Shown piece after piece: positions 1 through 12,300 of a DNA stretch of 64,000 nucleotides (the first letter of the stretch is position 1; every line of letters starts with the position of its first letter). Below the pieces are notes generated by a model. The model saw only the letters and a program-made list of their open reading frames with translations, had not been told where the DNA came from and did no database searches. Source of the stretch: Paraspadella gotoi (Eukaryota > Chaetognatha). The stretch spans positions 21,908,815-21,972,814 of the forward strand of contig CM119269.1 in assembly GCA_051294375.1 (NCBI GenBank), given 5' to 3'. Both the position numbers and the translations under genes were made by a program.

Positions 1-169
1 CATCTTTCTTTCCTTCTTTCCATCTTTCTCAATCCCAATTCAGCGACAGTCTGCATTTCCATTCACCAACGGAATATCTATCCGTGGATGCGGATGTCAC
101 CTCCTGTGATCCGGATGTCACCTCCTGTGATAGATTTTGGTGGCGACCTAGATATCACGAGGATTAAAG

Positions 170-245
170 AGTGGCGGGTGAGGGGGGAGGGCTGATCAAT
201 CGGGGGAGGTCAGGGCTCGAACCCGGAACGTTTCGTACTCGAAAG
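170..245 (-). mobile_element. Possible SINE fragment (B-box-like)
   Basis: The minus strand reads CCGGGTTCGAGCCCTGACC, a B-box-like T-arm sequence, but no matching A box could be placed with confidence. Confidence 0.25.
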
Positions 246-654
246 AAGATAGAAATTTTGGACGAAAAATAATTTTTAAAAAAACAATTTTAATTAACAG
301 TGTTAATAATGATTAAATAACAATTACTGAGACCAAAATAACAGTAAAATTCTTTTTTTAAGTCGTCCTATTTTCAATGACAAAGTAAAGCGAGTTATCA
401 ATATTGTTAAAATCAATTCTCAAACTCGTTAGATTCGGTTCATGATGTTTTCTTTTTCCGACTTCACAAAAACAAGTTTCTATTCACAGGATTTATTCAC
501 AAGCCACGAGAGAAAGCGCGGGAGAAAGAAAAAACCTTCTCTCTAATAAATAATACGAAAAAAAATAATATTCTTTGCCATTCGTTGGGCTTTGATCGCC
601 TCGGGCGGTCACATGTATTTGTCGGGCAACTTTTCTCCCTCCATTTACTCAGCA

Positions 655-945
655 AGGAGCCCTTTTCTTTTTCTTTTTCTTTTTCCTTTCTTTTCTTTTC
701 TTTTCTTTTCTTTTCTTTTCTTTTCTTTTTCTTTTCTTTTCTTTTCTTTTCTTTTCTTTTCCTTTATTTTTCTTTTTCTTTCTTTTCTTTCTTTTCTTTC
801 TTTTCTTTTCTTTTTTTCTTTTCTTTTCTTTTCTTTTTCTTTTTTTTCTCTTTTTTTCTTTTTCTTGTTTTTATTCTTTTTCTTTTCTTTTCTTCTTTTC
901 TCCTTTACTTTTCGTTTCTTGTTCCGTTTATTTTTCTTACTTTCT
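655..945 (+). repeat. (TTTTC)n pyrimidine tract
   Basis: About 290 bases of CTTTT/CTTTTT repeats. The phenylalanine/serine/leucine frames across it are artefacts. Confidence 0.9.
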
Positions 946-1319
946 CTACAACAGTCTGTCTAACTCAACAACATGTTTGTCTTTCCAGATCCTTCTTAAG
1001 ACTTAAGACTTAACTGTTTCTCAACAAAACTCGATTAGTTAAAATGTATTTTTGAAAAATTTATTCGCTTCAAATTAACTTTTTGTCGGTAGGAAAATAG
1101 TTTTAAAAAACCTTCCGTTGTATTTGAATACCTAGTAGTATTGCAACAATTTTTTTGTATCACAAAACCGTCACTTCAGATCTTCGGTAAAATTTCTGCT
1201 CTGAAGAATTCTTGGAAATACTTGTTATAAGCCTATTATCGAAAATAACTTAATAATAATTTCTTTGTTTTTGATTTTAGTAAATTTTTCTTTATTTATT
1301 TATTTTATTTCAATTCCAT

Positions 1320-1585
1320 CTTCTCTTTCTGTTATCTTCTTCTCTTTTTTCTTCTTCTTTTTTTTCTTCTTCTCTTTTTTCTTCTTCTCTTTTTTCTTCT
1401 TCTCTAATGACAACCAATGTTTTCTTCTTCTCTTTGGACTGACGCTCAATTTGCCAACAAAATCGTTTCCGTCTTTTTTATCTGACTCTGTCTCTCTCTT
1501 TCTCTCTTTCTCGCGCTCTCTCTCTCTTTCTCTTTTTCACGCATGCTAAATCGACGGCTCTCTCTCTCTCACTCTCTCTCTCTAA
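1320..1585 (+). repeat. (TTC)n and (CT)n pyrimidine tracts
   Basis: TTCTTCTCTTTTTTC repeats pass into CTCTCTCTC. No gene is seen between 946 and 1674. Confidence 0.85.
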
Positions 1586-1674
1586 CCCCCCCTATTGACA
1601 CGTCCTTTCTTATCCTCTTTTCTCTTTTTCCTCATCATTGAAAAAAACCCTTTCCTATTTATTCGGATCTACTT

Positions 1675-1819
1675 ATCAGCAGATCCCGACTCTATAATCC
1701 ACTTTGTCGGTCCGTCGGTCCGCCCCCTCAATATTGTCGGGCACTAACTTATATCATGTCAGAACTTCGAATTATGATAAATTATGCAAAAAAAATGATG
1801 TCCGTCCGTCCGTCCCTCC

Positions 1820-1850
<31 letters not shown>

Positions 1851-1945
1851 CCACCTTAGCAAAAAACTCCAATTACTCGTGATTGGATGGTTGGATTGGA
1901 ATGAAATTTTAAAAATTTCTCTCTTCTCTCTCTGATTGACTGATT
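1675..1945 (+). repeat. Dispersed repeat with internal GTCC/GTCT tetranucleotide tract
   Basis: It contains AGCAGATCCCGACTCTATAA, CACTTTGTCGGTCCGTCGG, CAATATTGTCGGGCACTAAC, then (GTCC)n(GTCT)n and CCAATTACTCGTGATTGGAT. The same modules occur inverted at 59945-60590. Confidence 0.75.
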
Positions 1946-1959
1946 GATTGATTGCAAGC

Positions 1960-2640
1960 TGAACAAGTTATTTTCTGCAAGTTGGACAAATTATGCCAGT
2001 TGATAAAATAATACCAGTTGACCAAATTATGCCGGTTAACCAAATTATGCCAGTTGAGCAAATTGTCAGATGACCAAATTACGTCAGTTGTCCTAATTAT
2101 GTCAGTTTAATCAAATTCTCCAAATTATGCCAGTTTACCAAATTATGCCAGTTGATAAAATTATACCAGCTGACCAAATTATGCCGGTTATCCAAATTTT
2201 ACAAGTTGATCAAATTATGCCATATGAAAAGGTTATGTCAGTTGACCAAATTATGCTAGTTTGAAGAGGCTGGTTTTACAGGGCGCCACACCCGCAGCGG
2301 TGTCACCTCGTGGTGACAGCGAGACAGCATATTCATGTAGTCCAGAGCTTTGGATCTGGCAGTAGGCCCATGCCTACAGGCGGGTTATCCGGTCCAATCC
2401 ACTTTCTACATGACAACCTCAGGGTTCGAACCAGGGACGCAGATTGGGATGGTGCATTAGTCCACGGAGCCACTGAGGCGCTGCAAAAGAAACAGCTTTA
2501 ATCCATCTGTGGTGATAGGACCACCAGAAGTTGACCAAATAATGCAGGTTGATTAAATTATGCAAGTTGACCAAATTATGCAAGTTGACCAAATTATGCA
2601 AAATTAGCAAATTATGCAAAATTATTAAATTATGCAAGTT
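1960..2640 (-). repeat. ~18-bp minisatellite, inverted orientation, split by a SINE-like insertion
   Basis: Units of GTTGACCAAATTATGCCA occupy 1960-2265 and 2520-2640. The middle (about 2281-2505) is a tRNA-like SINE. Confidence 0.85.
2281..2505 (-). mobile_element. tRNA-derived SINE-like element
   Basis: On the minus strand a tRNA-like head reads GCGCCTCAGTGGCTCCGTGG (A-box region) and, about 50 bases later, GGTTCGAACCC (B box, plus coordinates 2422-2432). An unrelated body with GGATTGGACCGGATAACCCG follows. The spacing fits an internal RNA polymerase III promoter. It sits inside the 18-bp minisatellite. Confidence 0.65.
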
Positions 2641-3088
2641 GGTATTGGCGAGGCCACTGGTAATGATTGATAGATCATTTGATTTATAGATTTTTTCATA
2701 AATTTATTAAGAAGTCTGTTATGATTTGTTATGTTACAATGTGTTATGATCTGTTAAGATCACAAATTAAAAGTCAGAAAAAATTACCGTGATTTATCAT
2801 CGCATTAGCTTATTACCGCTTAATTATCGTAGGCAGATCCGACATTGTTTGCTCAAACTTGTTCTTTTCTCCCTTTCCTTTATTTTCTTTCCTTTTTTCC
2901 TTTTTTCTTTTTTTCTTTTCTCCCTTTCCTTTATTTTCTTTCCTTTTTTCCTCCTTTATCCTCTTAATCCCGTTGCCTCCCGATTCCCTCAGAATATTGG
3001 TTCCTTCTTTCGATTCTCCGATAACAACTTCGTTCAAACACAAAAAACTTTCGTACTTTTTCTCGTCTCGAGGACGGGACTGGAAATG

Positions 3089-3089
<1 letters not shown>

Positions 3090-3126
<37 letters not shown>

Positions 3127-3320
3127 CTCTTCTCTCTCTCTCTCTCTCTCTCGCGCAGCGCTACTTTTCCCTCCCTCTCTTAAGAGTTATAACCGAAACG
3201 TTAAGGTTTTCGTTTCACTTAGTCAAAGCGACGTCGTCGTCGTTGTCGTCGTCGTCGTTGTCGTCGTTGCCATCTGGGTTGTCTTCTTCTTGGTCGTCGT
3301 CGTCGTCGTCGTCGTCGCCG
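3090..3320 (+). repeat. (CT)n and (GTC)n microsatellites
   Basis: (CT)n at 3090-3153 and (GTC)n at 3228-3317, producing valine- and serine-only frames. 3321-3709 is AT-rich with no feature seen. Confidence 0.9.
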
Positions 3321-3709
3321 TCAGAGGGAAAATGAAAGAAGATAAATAACTTTTTTTTTTTGAAGCAAAAAAAAAAAGAAAAATTCGTTCTTTCTCTCAA
3401 TTTTCTTTTTCTTCTTTTTCTTTTTTCTTTTGTGGAATCGAAAAATTGGGTCGAGCGAGAGTTTTAAATGTTAACCGAACTATGTAATGTTTATTGTGAA
3501 TATAAAGATAAGTGAATTTGAATAAAGATTTAAAGATCCAGAGAAATTAAGTAACATATTTAGATGAATTTTAAAAAAAGATATTAAAAGGAGTTAAATT
3601 AACTTATGAATAAACAAATCATAGCCAAAATAATACATTTAAGCAATACTTCCGAGTATAACTAGAAAAAAAGGAATTTGTATGGTCACATTTTTTTAAA
3701 AAGCATATA

Positions 3710-4235
3710 CCTTTATTGATGTATCATGATACATCTGTTATTTTACTACTTAAATTATATTATTTAATTATTTATATATTACTTTTATAAATATTTTTTG
3801 CTTATTATATCTAATAACTCATTTTGTGAGGGGGAGGTCAGTGTTGTCTTCTGGAAATAGAGGGAGTGAGGCATCTATACAACATAAGGTTAGACTAATT
3901 TGTACCAATTTCATATTATACATTAAATTTTTTTAATTAAATTTAAAAATAAATGTAAAAAATTAATTTATTTTACTATATATTAGATTAAATTATATTC
4001 TTTATATAAAGTATATAAGGTATATAAAGTATATCTAAGATTTTTATATATTTATGATGGGCCGAGGGTCGCTTCCCCACGCAACTATTAAAAATAAACA
4101 TTAAACTAAACTTAACTACTCATATAATCATCCAACTCGTTAACATTAAACGTCGAATCAACTTTTTTTTCTTAATCGATTTCACAATTTTTTTTCCGCC
4201 GAAAAAAAATCTCAAAACGGAAATTAAATAAACCG
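3710..4235 (+). repeat. Dispersed repeat, left flank of the LTR insertion site
   Basis: AT-rich sequence with a conserved block ATTTATGATGGGCCGAGGGT then CGCTTCCCCACGCA. It recurs in part at 15630-15906 (same orientation) and at 11716-12300 (inverted). Here it runs uninterrupted into the next element through AACCGGCAC, so it preserves the pre-insertion state. Confidence 0.75.
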
Positions 4236-4461
4236 GCACTATTTTCCAAAAGCTTCCAATTTAAGTTCCTTATTAATTTTAATTCTAATATTTAAATTTA
4301 ATTTTTTTACCGAATCTTTAACCCGATTCATAATTTAGATTCTTAACTTTAACTTTATCTACAAACCTCAAACCTTAATCTCATATGCTAATTCTTAATT
4401 TTTTTAACTTATATTATTTCTGATTTTGAGCAGAAATTAGGCGTTTCGGGTAAATATGGCC
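4236..4461 (+). mobile_element. TIR-bounded MITE-like element, intact copy
   Basis: The left end reads GCACTATTTTCCAAAAGC and the right end GGCGTTTCGGGTAAATATGG. These are imperfect inverted copies of each other over about 30 bases. The interior is degenerate CTTAA/CCTAA-type sequence. The element recurs at least seven more times in this window. No transposase is present, so mobility would need another source. Confidence 0.55.
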
Positions 4462-4539
4462 AAGAACTATTTCCTAGAAATGAGACGAATCCTCGTCAAT
4501 TTGAGTCCAAAGATAAAAAAATTCTGCGACGGAAGATGA

Positions 4540-4547
4540 TATTCTCT

Positions 4548-4581
<34 letters not shown>

Positions 4582-4595
4582 CTCTCTCTCTCCTC

Positions 4596-4644
<49 letters not shown>

Positions 4645-4694
4645 ATCTCTTTCTCTCGTCTCTCTCTCTCTTTCATCTCTCTCTCTCTCTCTTC
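4540..4694 (+). repeat. (CT)n microsatellite ending in an N gap
   Basis: A long CT tract stops at the 25-base gap 4695-4719, beyond which the satellite begins. Confidence 0.9.
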
Positions 4695-4719
4695 NNNNNN
4701 NNNNNNNNNNNNNNNNNNN

Positions 4720-7700
4720 TTGCCTTCTTGTTTTAAAGTTTTTATTTCTTTTACATTGGAAAATCGTTTTCTTGTTATTTTTAAAGTTTCATATCTTTTT
4801 TACCAGAAGAAAAAGTCGTTTTTCTGGTGTATTTAACGTTTTTTATCTATTGAGAGTTGAAGAGAAAGCCTACATTAATAAAGTTAAAGGAAGAGAAAGA
4901 GAGAAGAGATAGGAAGGACATGATATAAAAGAGAGGAATTTTGTTGTCTGTGTTGATAAAAAGATATTTAATAACTGTCGCTCCCACCCAATTTTAACAA
5001 CCTCGATGAATGTTGATTTGCAGAAGTAATCTTTAACTTTTTATTTTTTTTTCTTTGAAAATATCGTTTTCCACGGTGTTTAGAAATTTTTTTATCTCTT
5101 TTTAACATTGGAAATAGCCGTTTTTTTTCTTTGTTTTTAAAGTTGTGATCCATCTTTGGAAATATCGTCTGCCGGTGTTTATAACGTTTTTATTTACTTT
5201 TTACTTCTAAGAAAAGTCGTTTATCGTGTTTTTGTAAACTCTTTTTACAATTGAGAAAAGACGTTTCGGCCGTTTTTTTTAAAGTTTTTATTATCTTTTA
5301 CATTGAAAAACATCGGTTTCTGCTTATTTTTAAAGTTTTCATATCTTTTAACAGAGAAAAAGTCGGTTTTCTGGTGTATTTAACCGTTTTTATCTATTGA
5401 GAGTGAGAGAAAGCTATATATATAATTAAAGAGAAGAGAGAGAGAGAGAAGGAGACATAAAATACAAGAGAGAGGTTGAGCGCAAATTTGTGTGTGTTTT
5501 GATAAAAAGGAGAGTTAATAAAAACTTGTCCTCAACCAATTGTTAACAACCTCGATGAAATGTTAATTTGGCCAGAGTATTTAACGTTTTTATTTCGTGT
5601 TTTTTCTTTTGAAAATATCGTTTCCGGTGTTTTAGAAAATATTTTATCCCTTTTTACATTGGAGAAAGAGCGTTTTTTCCTCTGTTTCGTAAATTTGTTT
5701 ATCTCTTTGGAAATATCGTCGCGCGGTTTATTTAAACATTTTATTACTTTTTCTTTAGAAAAGTCGTTATCGGTGTTTTTAATCTTTTTCACATGGAAAC
5801 GTTTGCCGTTTTTTTAAAAGTTTTTTATTTCTTTTTAACATTGGAAATCGACTTTTCTGTTATTTTTAATAGTTTCCATATCTTTTTACCAGAGAAAAAG
5901 TCCGTTCTTGTGGTGTATTTAACGTTTTTTTAACTATTGAGAGTGAGAGAATAGCACAATAAAATTAAAAGAGAATGAGGAGGAGAGAAGGAGCACATGA
6001 AAAATAAAAGAAAGGAAATTTGTTTGTTTGATAAAAAAGAATATTTAATAACGTCACACCATTTTAACAACCTCGATGATGTTTTTGCAAGAAGTATTTA
6101 ACGTTTTATTGTCTTATTTGTACTCTGAAAATATCGTTTTCCGGTGGGTTTTATAGATTTTTTATCTCTTTTTCACATTGGAAAAAGCGTTTTTTTTCCT
6201 TTGTTTTTAAGAGGTTGGTATCTCTTAGAACTATCGTCCTGCCGTGTAATTAACGGTTTTTATTAGCTTTTTACTTTAGATAAAGTCGTTTATCGTGTTT
6301 TTTAACTCTTTTACATTGGAAAAAAACGTTTGCGTTTTTTTTTTAAGTTTTAATTTTTTTTCATTGGAAAATCTTTTCTGTATTATTTAAAGTTTTCATA
6401 TCTTTTACAGAGAAAATAGTTCGTTTTCCTGGTTTATGTAACGTTTTATCTATTGAGAGTGAGAGAAAGCCCTACATAATAATTAAAGAGACAGAGAGGA
6501 AGAAGGAGAACATAAAAAGAAAAGAGAGGAAATATTGTTTGTTTGATAAACGTATAAAAGATAATTTAAACTGTCGTTACCCAATTTTAAAACCTCGTGA
6601 CTTTATTTATGCAGAAAGTATTTAACGTTTTAATTTCATTTTTCTTGAAATATCGTTTTCCGGTGTTTTTTAGAAATTTTTATCTCTTTTTTACATTGGA
6701 AAAGGTTTTTCTTTGTTTTTAAAGTTGTTATCGTCTTTGGAAATATCCGTCTGCCGGTTGTAATTTTAACTTTTGTTAGCTTTTATTTTAGAAGAGACAT
6801 TTATCGGTGTTTTTAACTCTTATTAACATTGGAAAACGTTTGCTCCTCTTTTTTTTAAAGTTTTATTCTTTTTACATTGAAAAATCGTTTTCTGTTATTT
6901 TTAAGTTTTCAATATCTTTTAAGAGAGAAAAAGTCGTTTTTTCTGTGTGAGAGAAGCTTACATAAAATAAAGAGGAAAAGAGAGAGAGAAGGGAGACATA
7001 AAAATAAAAGAAGGAAATTTGTTTGTTTTTATAAAAAAAGATAAATTTAATAACTGTACTCACCCAATTTTAACACCTCCGATGATGTTATTTGCAGAAG
7101 TATTTAAACGTTTTTATTTTTTTTTCCTTTGAAAATATCGTTTCCGGTGTTTTTAGAAATTTTTTATCTCTTTTTTACATTGGAAAAAGCGTTTTTTCTT
7201 TGTTTTTAAAAGTTGTTAATCTCTTTGAAATATCGTCTGGCCGCTGTATATTATTAACGTTTTTATCATTTTTACTTTAGAAAGTCGTTTATATTTCTGG
7301 ATTTATCAAGTTTGGCTTCATTAATTTCGATAGTTTATTTCTTTATATTTGTTTTACGCATTGGAAACAATCGTCTTGCACCGTTTTTTTTTAAGTTTTT
7401 ATTTCTTTTATACAATGAGAAAAAAGTGTGACCGTTTTCTGTATTTTAAACGTTTTCAGTGAGCGTCTTTTTATCTACAGAGAAAGTCGTTCTTCTGGTG
7501 TATTAACGGTTTTTTCTATTGAAAGTGGAGAAAGCCTACATAAAATTAAAGAGAAAAGAAGAGAGAAGTGAGACATAGAAAAATAAAGATGAGGAAAATT
7601 GTTTGTTTTTGACTAAACGTATTAAAGAAGATATTTAATAGCTGTCCTTACATCGCTCAATTTTAACACAGCCTCGATGTCGGTAATTTCAGAGTATTGT

Positions 7701-9720
7701 AAAGCGTCTTTTATTCTTATTTTCTTAAAAATATCGTTTCCGGTGTTTTTTTAGAAATTCTTTTTAATCTGCTTTTTACATTGGAAAAAAGCGTTGTTTT
7801 TTCTCTGTTTTTAAATGTTCTTATCTCTTTGGAAATATCGTCTGCCGTGTATTAACGTTTTTATCATTTTTACTTTAGAAAGCTCGTTTATCAGGTACGG
7901 ATGTTTTTTGAGAGCTCTTTTACATTGAGGATAAATAGATTAGCCGAGGTTTTTTTAAAGTTTTTAATTCTTTTACAATGGAAAAAAATCGTTTCTGTTT
8001 AGTTTTTAAAGTTTTTCTAGCTTTTAGCAGATAAAAAGTCGTTTTTCCTGGTGTACTAGAGCCGTTTTATATCTATTTGAGAGGCTGAGAGAAAGCCACT
8101 TACATAAAATTAAAAGAGAAAGAGAGAGAGAAGGAGACATATAAAATAGACAGGAGAGAGAAATTTGTTTGTTATGATATGAATATGAACTAGTTAATGA
8201 ACTGTCCTCACCCAATTTAACACACTTATGAATGTTTGATTTGCAGGAAGTATTTAACGTTTCTTATTTCTTTTCTCTTCTTTGAAAATATCGAGCTTTT
8301 CCGGTGGTTTTTAGGAAATTTTTTATCTTTTCTTATCATGAGAAAAGCCGTTTGTTTCTTTGGTTCTTAAGTTGATCGCTTACTCTTGTGAAATTATCGT
8401 CTGCCCGGTGTATTTAACGTTTTTATACTTTTACTTTAGAAAGTCGTTTAATTCGGTGTTTTATAACTTTCGTTTACATTGGAAAAAACGTTTGCCATCT
8501 TTTTTTTAAAAGGTCTTTTTTTTGTACGGTTTGTTTATACATTGGAAAAAAAAATCGTTTCTGGTTATTTTTAAGTTGTTTCATATAACTTTTTATGCCG
8601 AGGAAGACAAAAGTCGGTTGGCCTAAGCTATGGTGGGGCTAGTTGTACGTCTTTTTATCTCATTGAGAGTGAGAAGAAAAGCGTAATCATGTAAATATTC
8701 TGAGAGAGGATGAGAAAGAGAGAGAGAAGCGAGTACATATAAAATACACAAAGGAGAGAAATTCTGGTTTGGTTTTGATAACAAGATCTATTTAATAACT
8801 GTCCTCACCCAATTTTACACAAACCTCGATGATGTTATTTGCAGAAGTATTTAAACGTTTTATTTCTTTTTCGCTTGAAAAATATCGTTTTCCGGTGTTT
8901 TAGATTTTTTATCTCTTTTACATGGAAAAAGCGTTTTTCCTTTGGTTTTTAAAGTTGTTATCTGCTTTGGAATATCGTCTGCCGGTGTATTTAACGTTTT
9001 TAGAAGTAGCTTATCATACGTCTTTAAGAAGTCGTTAGGTACGTGTTTTTTAACTCTTTTATGACAGTTGGGAAAAATAATACGTAGTTGCCCGTTTTTT
9101 TTATTTGAAAAAGTTATTGTAATTTCTTTTAGCATTGGAAAATCGTTTTCTGTTATTTTTAAAGCAGAGTTTTTTCTCACTATGCTTGATCGTCATTCTT
9201 TTAGCAAACAGAGAACAAAAGGCTCTTGGCAGTCGGCTTTCGTCCGCGTGTATTTAATAACCGTTTTTATCTATTGAGAAAGTGAGAAGAAAGCCTACTT
9301 ATAAAGATTATAGACGATACGATAAACAAGCGAAGAGAGAAGAGCATAAAAATAAAAGAGAGGAAATTGTTTATTTATTATATAAAGACGTAATTTAATA
9401 TATGTCCCTTCGACTGGAGGTGAGGAGACGAGACATTTCTTTGTGACGCCAATTTTAACCACCTCGATTGATGTTATTTGCAGAGTATTTACAGTTTTCG
9501 AGGTTTTTTTTCTGTGAGAGAAAATTCGTTTTCTCCTCGGTGTTCTGAAGTTTTTTACACATCTTTTTACCATTGGAAAAAAAGCGGTCGTTTATGTACC
9601 ATGTGGACCACTCCTGTTTGTAAAGTTGTTATCTTCTCACACTTTGCGAAATTATCGTCTGCCCACGTGGTTAATTTACATTTTTTATTGTGCACTCTTT
9701 TACGGGACATGATTGGTTAA
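4720..9720 (+). repeat. Satellite array A, ~550-bp monomers with ~48-bp sub-repeats
   Basis: Marker CCTCGATGATGTTATTTGCAG recurs near 5003, 5551, 6072, 6592, 7076, 7671, 8228, 8825 and 9463, a spacing of 484-638. Within a monomer, about seven related blocks of ~48 bp each carry an ATTGGAAAA-like start and a CGTTTnnCGGTGT-like core. They are followed by a GA-rich segment (GAGAAGGAGACATAAAAAT) and the marker. Monomers differ largely by one-base insertions and deletions. There is no credible gene. Confidence 0.88.
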
Positions 9721-9879
9721 GAAAAATGTCGTTTGATGCGGCTGGAGGATTGATCGTTGTTCGTTCTACATCTCTTTGTCCGCGCTCCGTGTTTAAACAC
9801 CAATTGAAAAATGCGTATTTAGGCGTTTGTGTATCTGCCTGTTGTTGTTGGCTTTTTTAAAGTTTTTTCAGCTGATTTT

Positions 9880-10620
9880 CCTATCTGTGCGGTGTGGTCT
9901 ATCCCATTTTTCCATCGATGTGGTCGGGGTCTAAGGTCGTTTCTCTAGCTTTGGGTTTCTTTCTTCGTCTTTGTAATGCGCTGTTTTAAAAACTGATCTA
10001 ATTAAAAGGAGCAAAAGGGTCAGGGTTGCCGCACAGGGGCTATGGGCGTCGCTGGCGCCGAGTCTATCTCTTTTCTTGTTCTTTTTCTTTTTATATTTTT
10101 ATTTGGGAACAACAAAAACACACGAAGGGGACACATAACGTTAGATACGCGGTACTAGTTTTTTCCGCGTCCGCTGAATTTTGCGGAGATTCTCGTCCTT
10201 CCCTTCCCTCCTCGGTTGACACCACCCCCCGCTGCCCGAAGTTTGGTCATTTGATGTCGTAGATACTGCTATTTGGAAACAGTTTTTCGATTTTGCAGTT
10301 TCGAGGATGGCCGTCGCGTGATGTCGAGGCGGCGGCGTACTCGATGGATTGCGTCGTCTGCGATTACGGCGCTGTCAGATTGGGAAGCGTTACGCGTGGT
10401 CATCCGGCATATTGATCTGTCGTTTTCTTTTTACTTTATAATACGTCGGCTGGGTGTTAGGTTGGGGATTTTGGTCTGTGGACGTCTTTGTGGGTGAAGA
10501 GAAATTTTTTTTTTTTGCTCTTTGGCATTTTTAAATATTATTTTATTTTTTTTAAAAAGAAATAATATATTATATTTCAATTCTTTTTTGTATTATTTTA
10601 ATTTATTTGTTTTTTTTTTT

Positions 10621-10660
<40 letters not shown>

Positions 10661-10665
10661 TTTTT

Positions 10666-10750
<85 letters not shown>

Positions 10751-11715
10751 TTATTTGTTTTTTTTTTTTATTTTTTTTATTTTTTTTATTTTTTTTTTTT
10801 TTATTTTTTTTATTTTTTATTATTTTTTTTTTTTTTAATAGAAAGAAAGAGAGGTTTTACTTTCATTTTCTTATTGCTTTTTATTTTTTTTTTTTTTTTT
10901 TTCTTTTTTATTGTTTTGTTGTTTTTTTTTTTTTTTTTTTCTATTTTTGTATTGTCATTATGTTTATTTTTTATTGTTATTTTTTTGATTTGTTTATTTT
11001 ATTTTTATTTATTTGTTTGTGGCTTATTTATTTTTTTTTTTTTTTTTTTTCTTTTTTTTTTTTCTTTTTTATTTTGTTTTTTATTGTTTTTCTTTTTTTT
11101 TTTTTTTCTTTTTTTTTTTCCTTGAAAAAGAAGATTATGATTCGCTTTATTAAAAAATGCATCAATTTTAAAAATATTTGTTTTTGAAGAGTTTGTATTT
11201 GGCAGAAACGATTCGGAAATCTGGAGAGAATTTGAAAGAAGAAAAAAAAAAAAAAAAAATAAATAGAATTTGGGCAATATGGAGAGATTTAAATTAAAAA
11301 AATTAATTTTAAAAAAAATGGGTTTGAAAATTAAATTTTTGGTTCGAGGATTGTCGTACAATCGCTGCGGAGTTTGTATTCGGATTTTGTTGAGAAGTAG
11401 TTTTCCTTTTTTGTTTTTTGTTTTTGGTTTTTTGTTTCCGTTTTTGTTTCTTTTTTAATAATTTTTTTACGTCGGGCTCATCGCACTGTTGTTGTTGAGC
11501 ACTTACAAGTTTCAGAGTATAGAATTGATTTATTCTCAATCTAACGTTAACATGAAATACATATAGTTTTAATAATGCTAGTATCTATATTCTATTATCA
11601 TGTGTATTTACAAGGCCAAAACGTTTGACATAAAGGTCAACGTTTTGAAACCATAAATTAAGTTGTGGGGGAATATGAAGCGAGGTAAAGGTTGGTAAGT
11701 TTTTTTTATGTCATT
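9880..11715 (-). mobile_element. Inverted partial copy of the same LTR element (5' LTR, leader and start of gag)
   Basis: Read on the minus strand this matches about 15907-17010: a degenerate 5' LTR (about 11715-11486), the primer site with GAGCCCGACGT, the leader with AACTCCGC and GATTGT, a poly-A/T tract, then the gag start, ending around the matches to CCGACCACATCGAGG and GACCACACCGC. The T-rich tract at 10609-11120 is far longer than in the full copy. The junction with the flanking repeat is the same as for the full element, so this is a rearranged copy of one locus and not an independent insertion. Confidence 0.75.
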
Positions 11716-12300
11716 GTGGTTTTGGAGACCAATGGTTTGTCCGTTGTTTTAAATCGTTTCGCCACATGATTTTTTTGCATCCTGGTTTTACAATTTATTT
11801 CCGTTTTGAGTATTTTTTTTTTTCTGGGGCGGGCGGAAAAAAAATTTGTGAATCGATTAAGAAAAAAGTTTGATTCGAAAACGTTTAATGTATTATACTT
11901 TGTTTGTGAGTTTGTATGATTATATGAGTTAGTTAGTTTTAGTTTAATGTTTATTTTTAAATAGATTGCAGTGGGGAAGCGAACTCCTTGGGCCCAATCA
12001 TAAATAATATAAAAAATCTTAGATATACTTTTATTACCTTATATACTTTATATAAAGAATATAATTTAAATTAATATATAGTAATAAAGATTAATTTTTA
12101 TCATTTAATTTTTAAATTTTAATTAAAAAAATTTAATGTAATAATAACTAGTCTAAGCTACTTATGTATAGATGCTCCTCTATTGTCCAGAATGACAACA
12201 ACTGACCTCCCCCCCTCACAATGGTTATTAGATTAATAAGACAAAATTTTTAATAGTAATATTTATAATTAATTAATAATATAATTTAAGTTCAAATATG
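11716..12300 (-). repeat. Inverted copy of the dispersed left-flank repeat
   Basis: Its reverse complement follows 3710-4235, including the GAGGTCAGT block and the GGGCCC-to-CGCTTCCCCAC block. It joins the inverted LTR at the same junction as the full element does. Confidence 0.7.

Noticed and set aside
10522-11187. 221-codon Phe-rich open frame
   Set aside because: Translation of a poly-T tract within the leader of the inverted LTR element.
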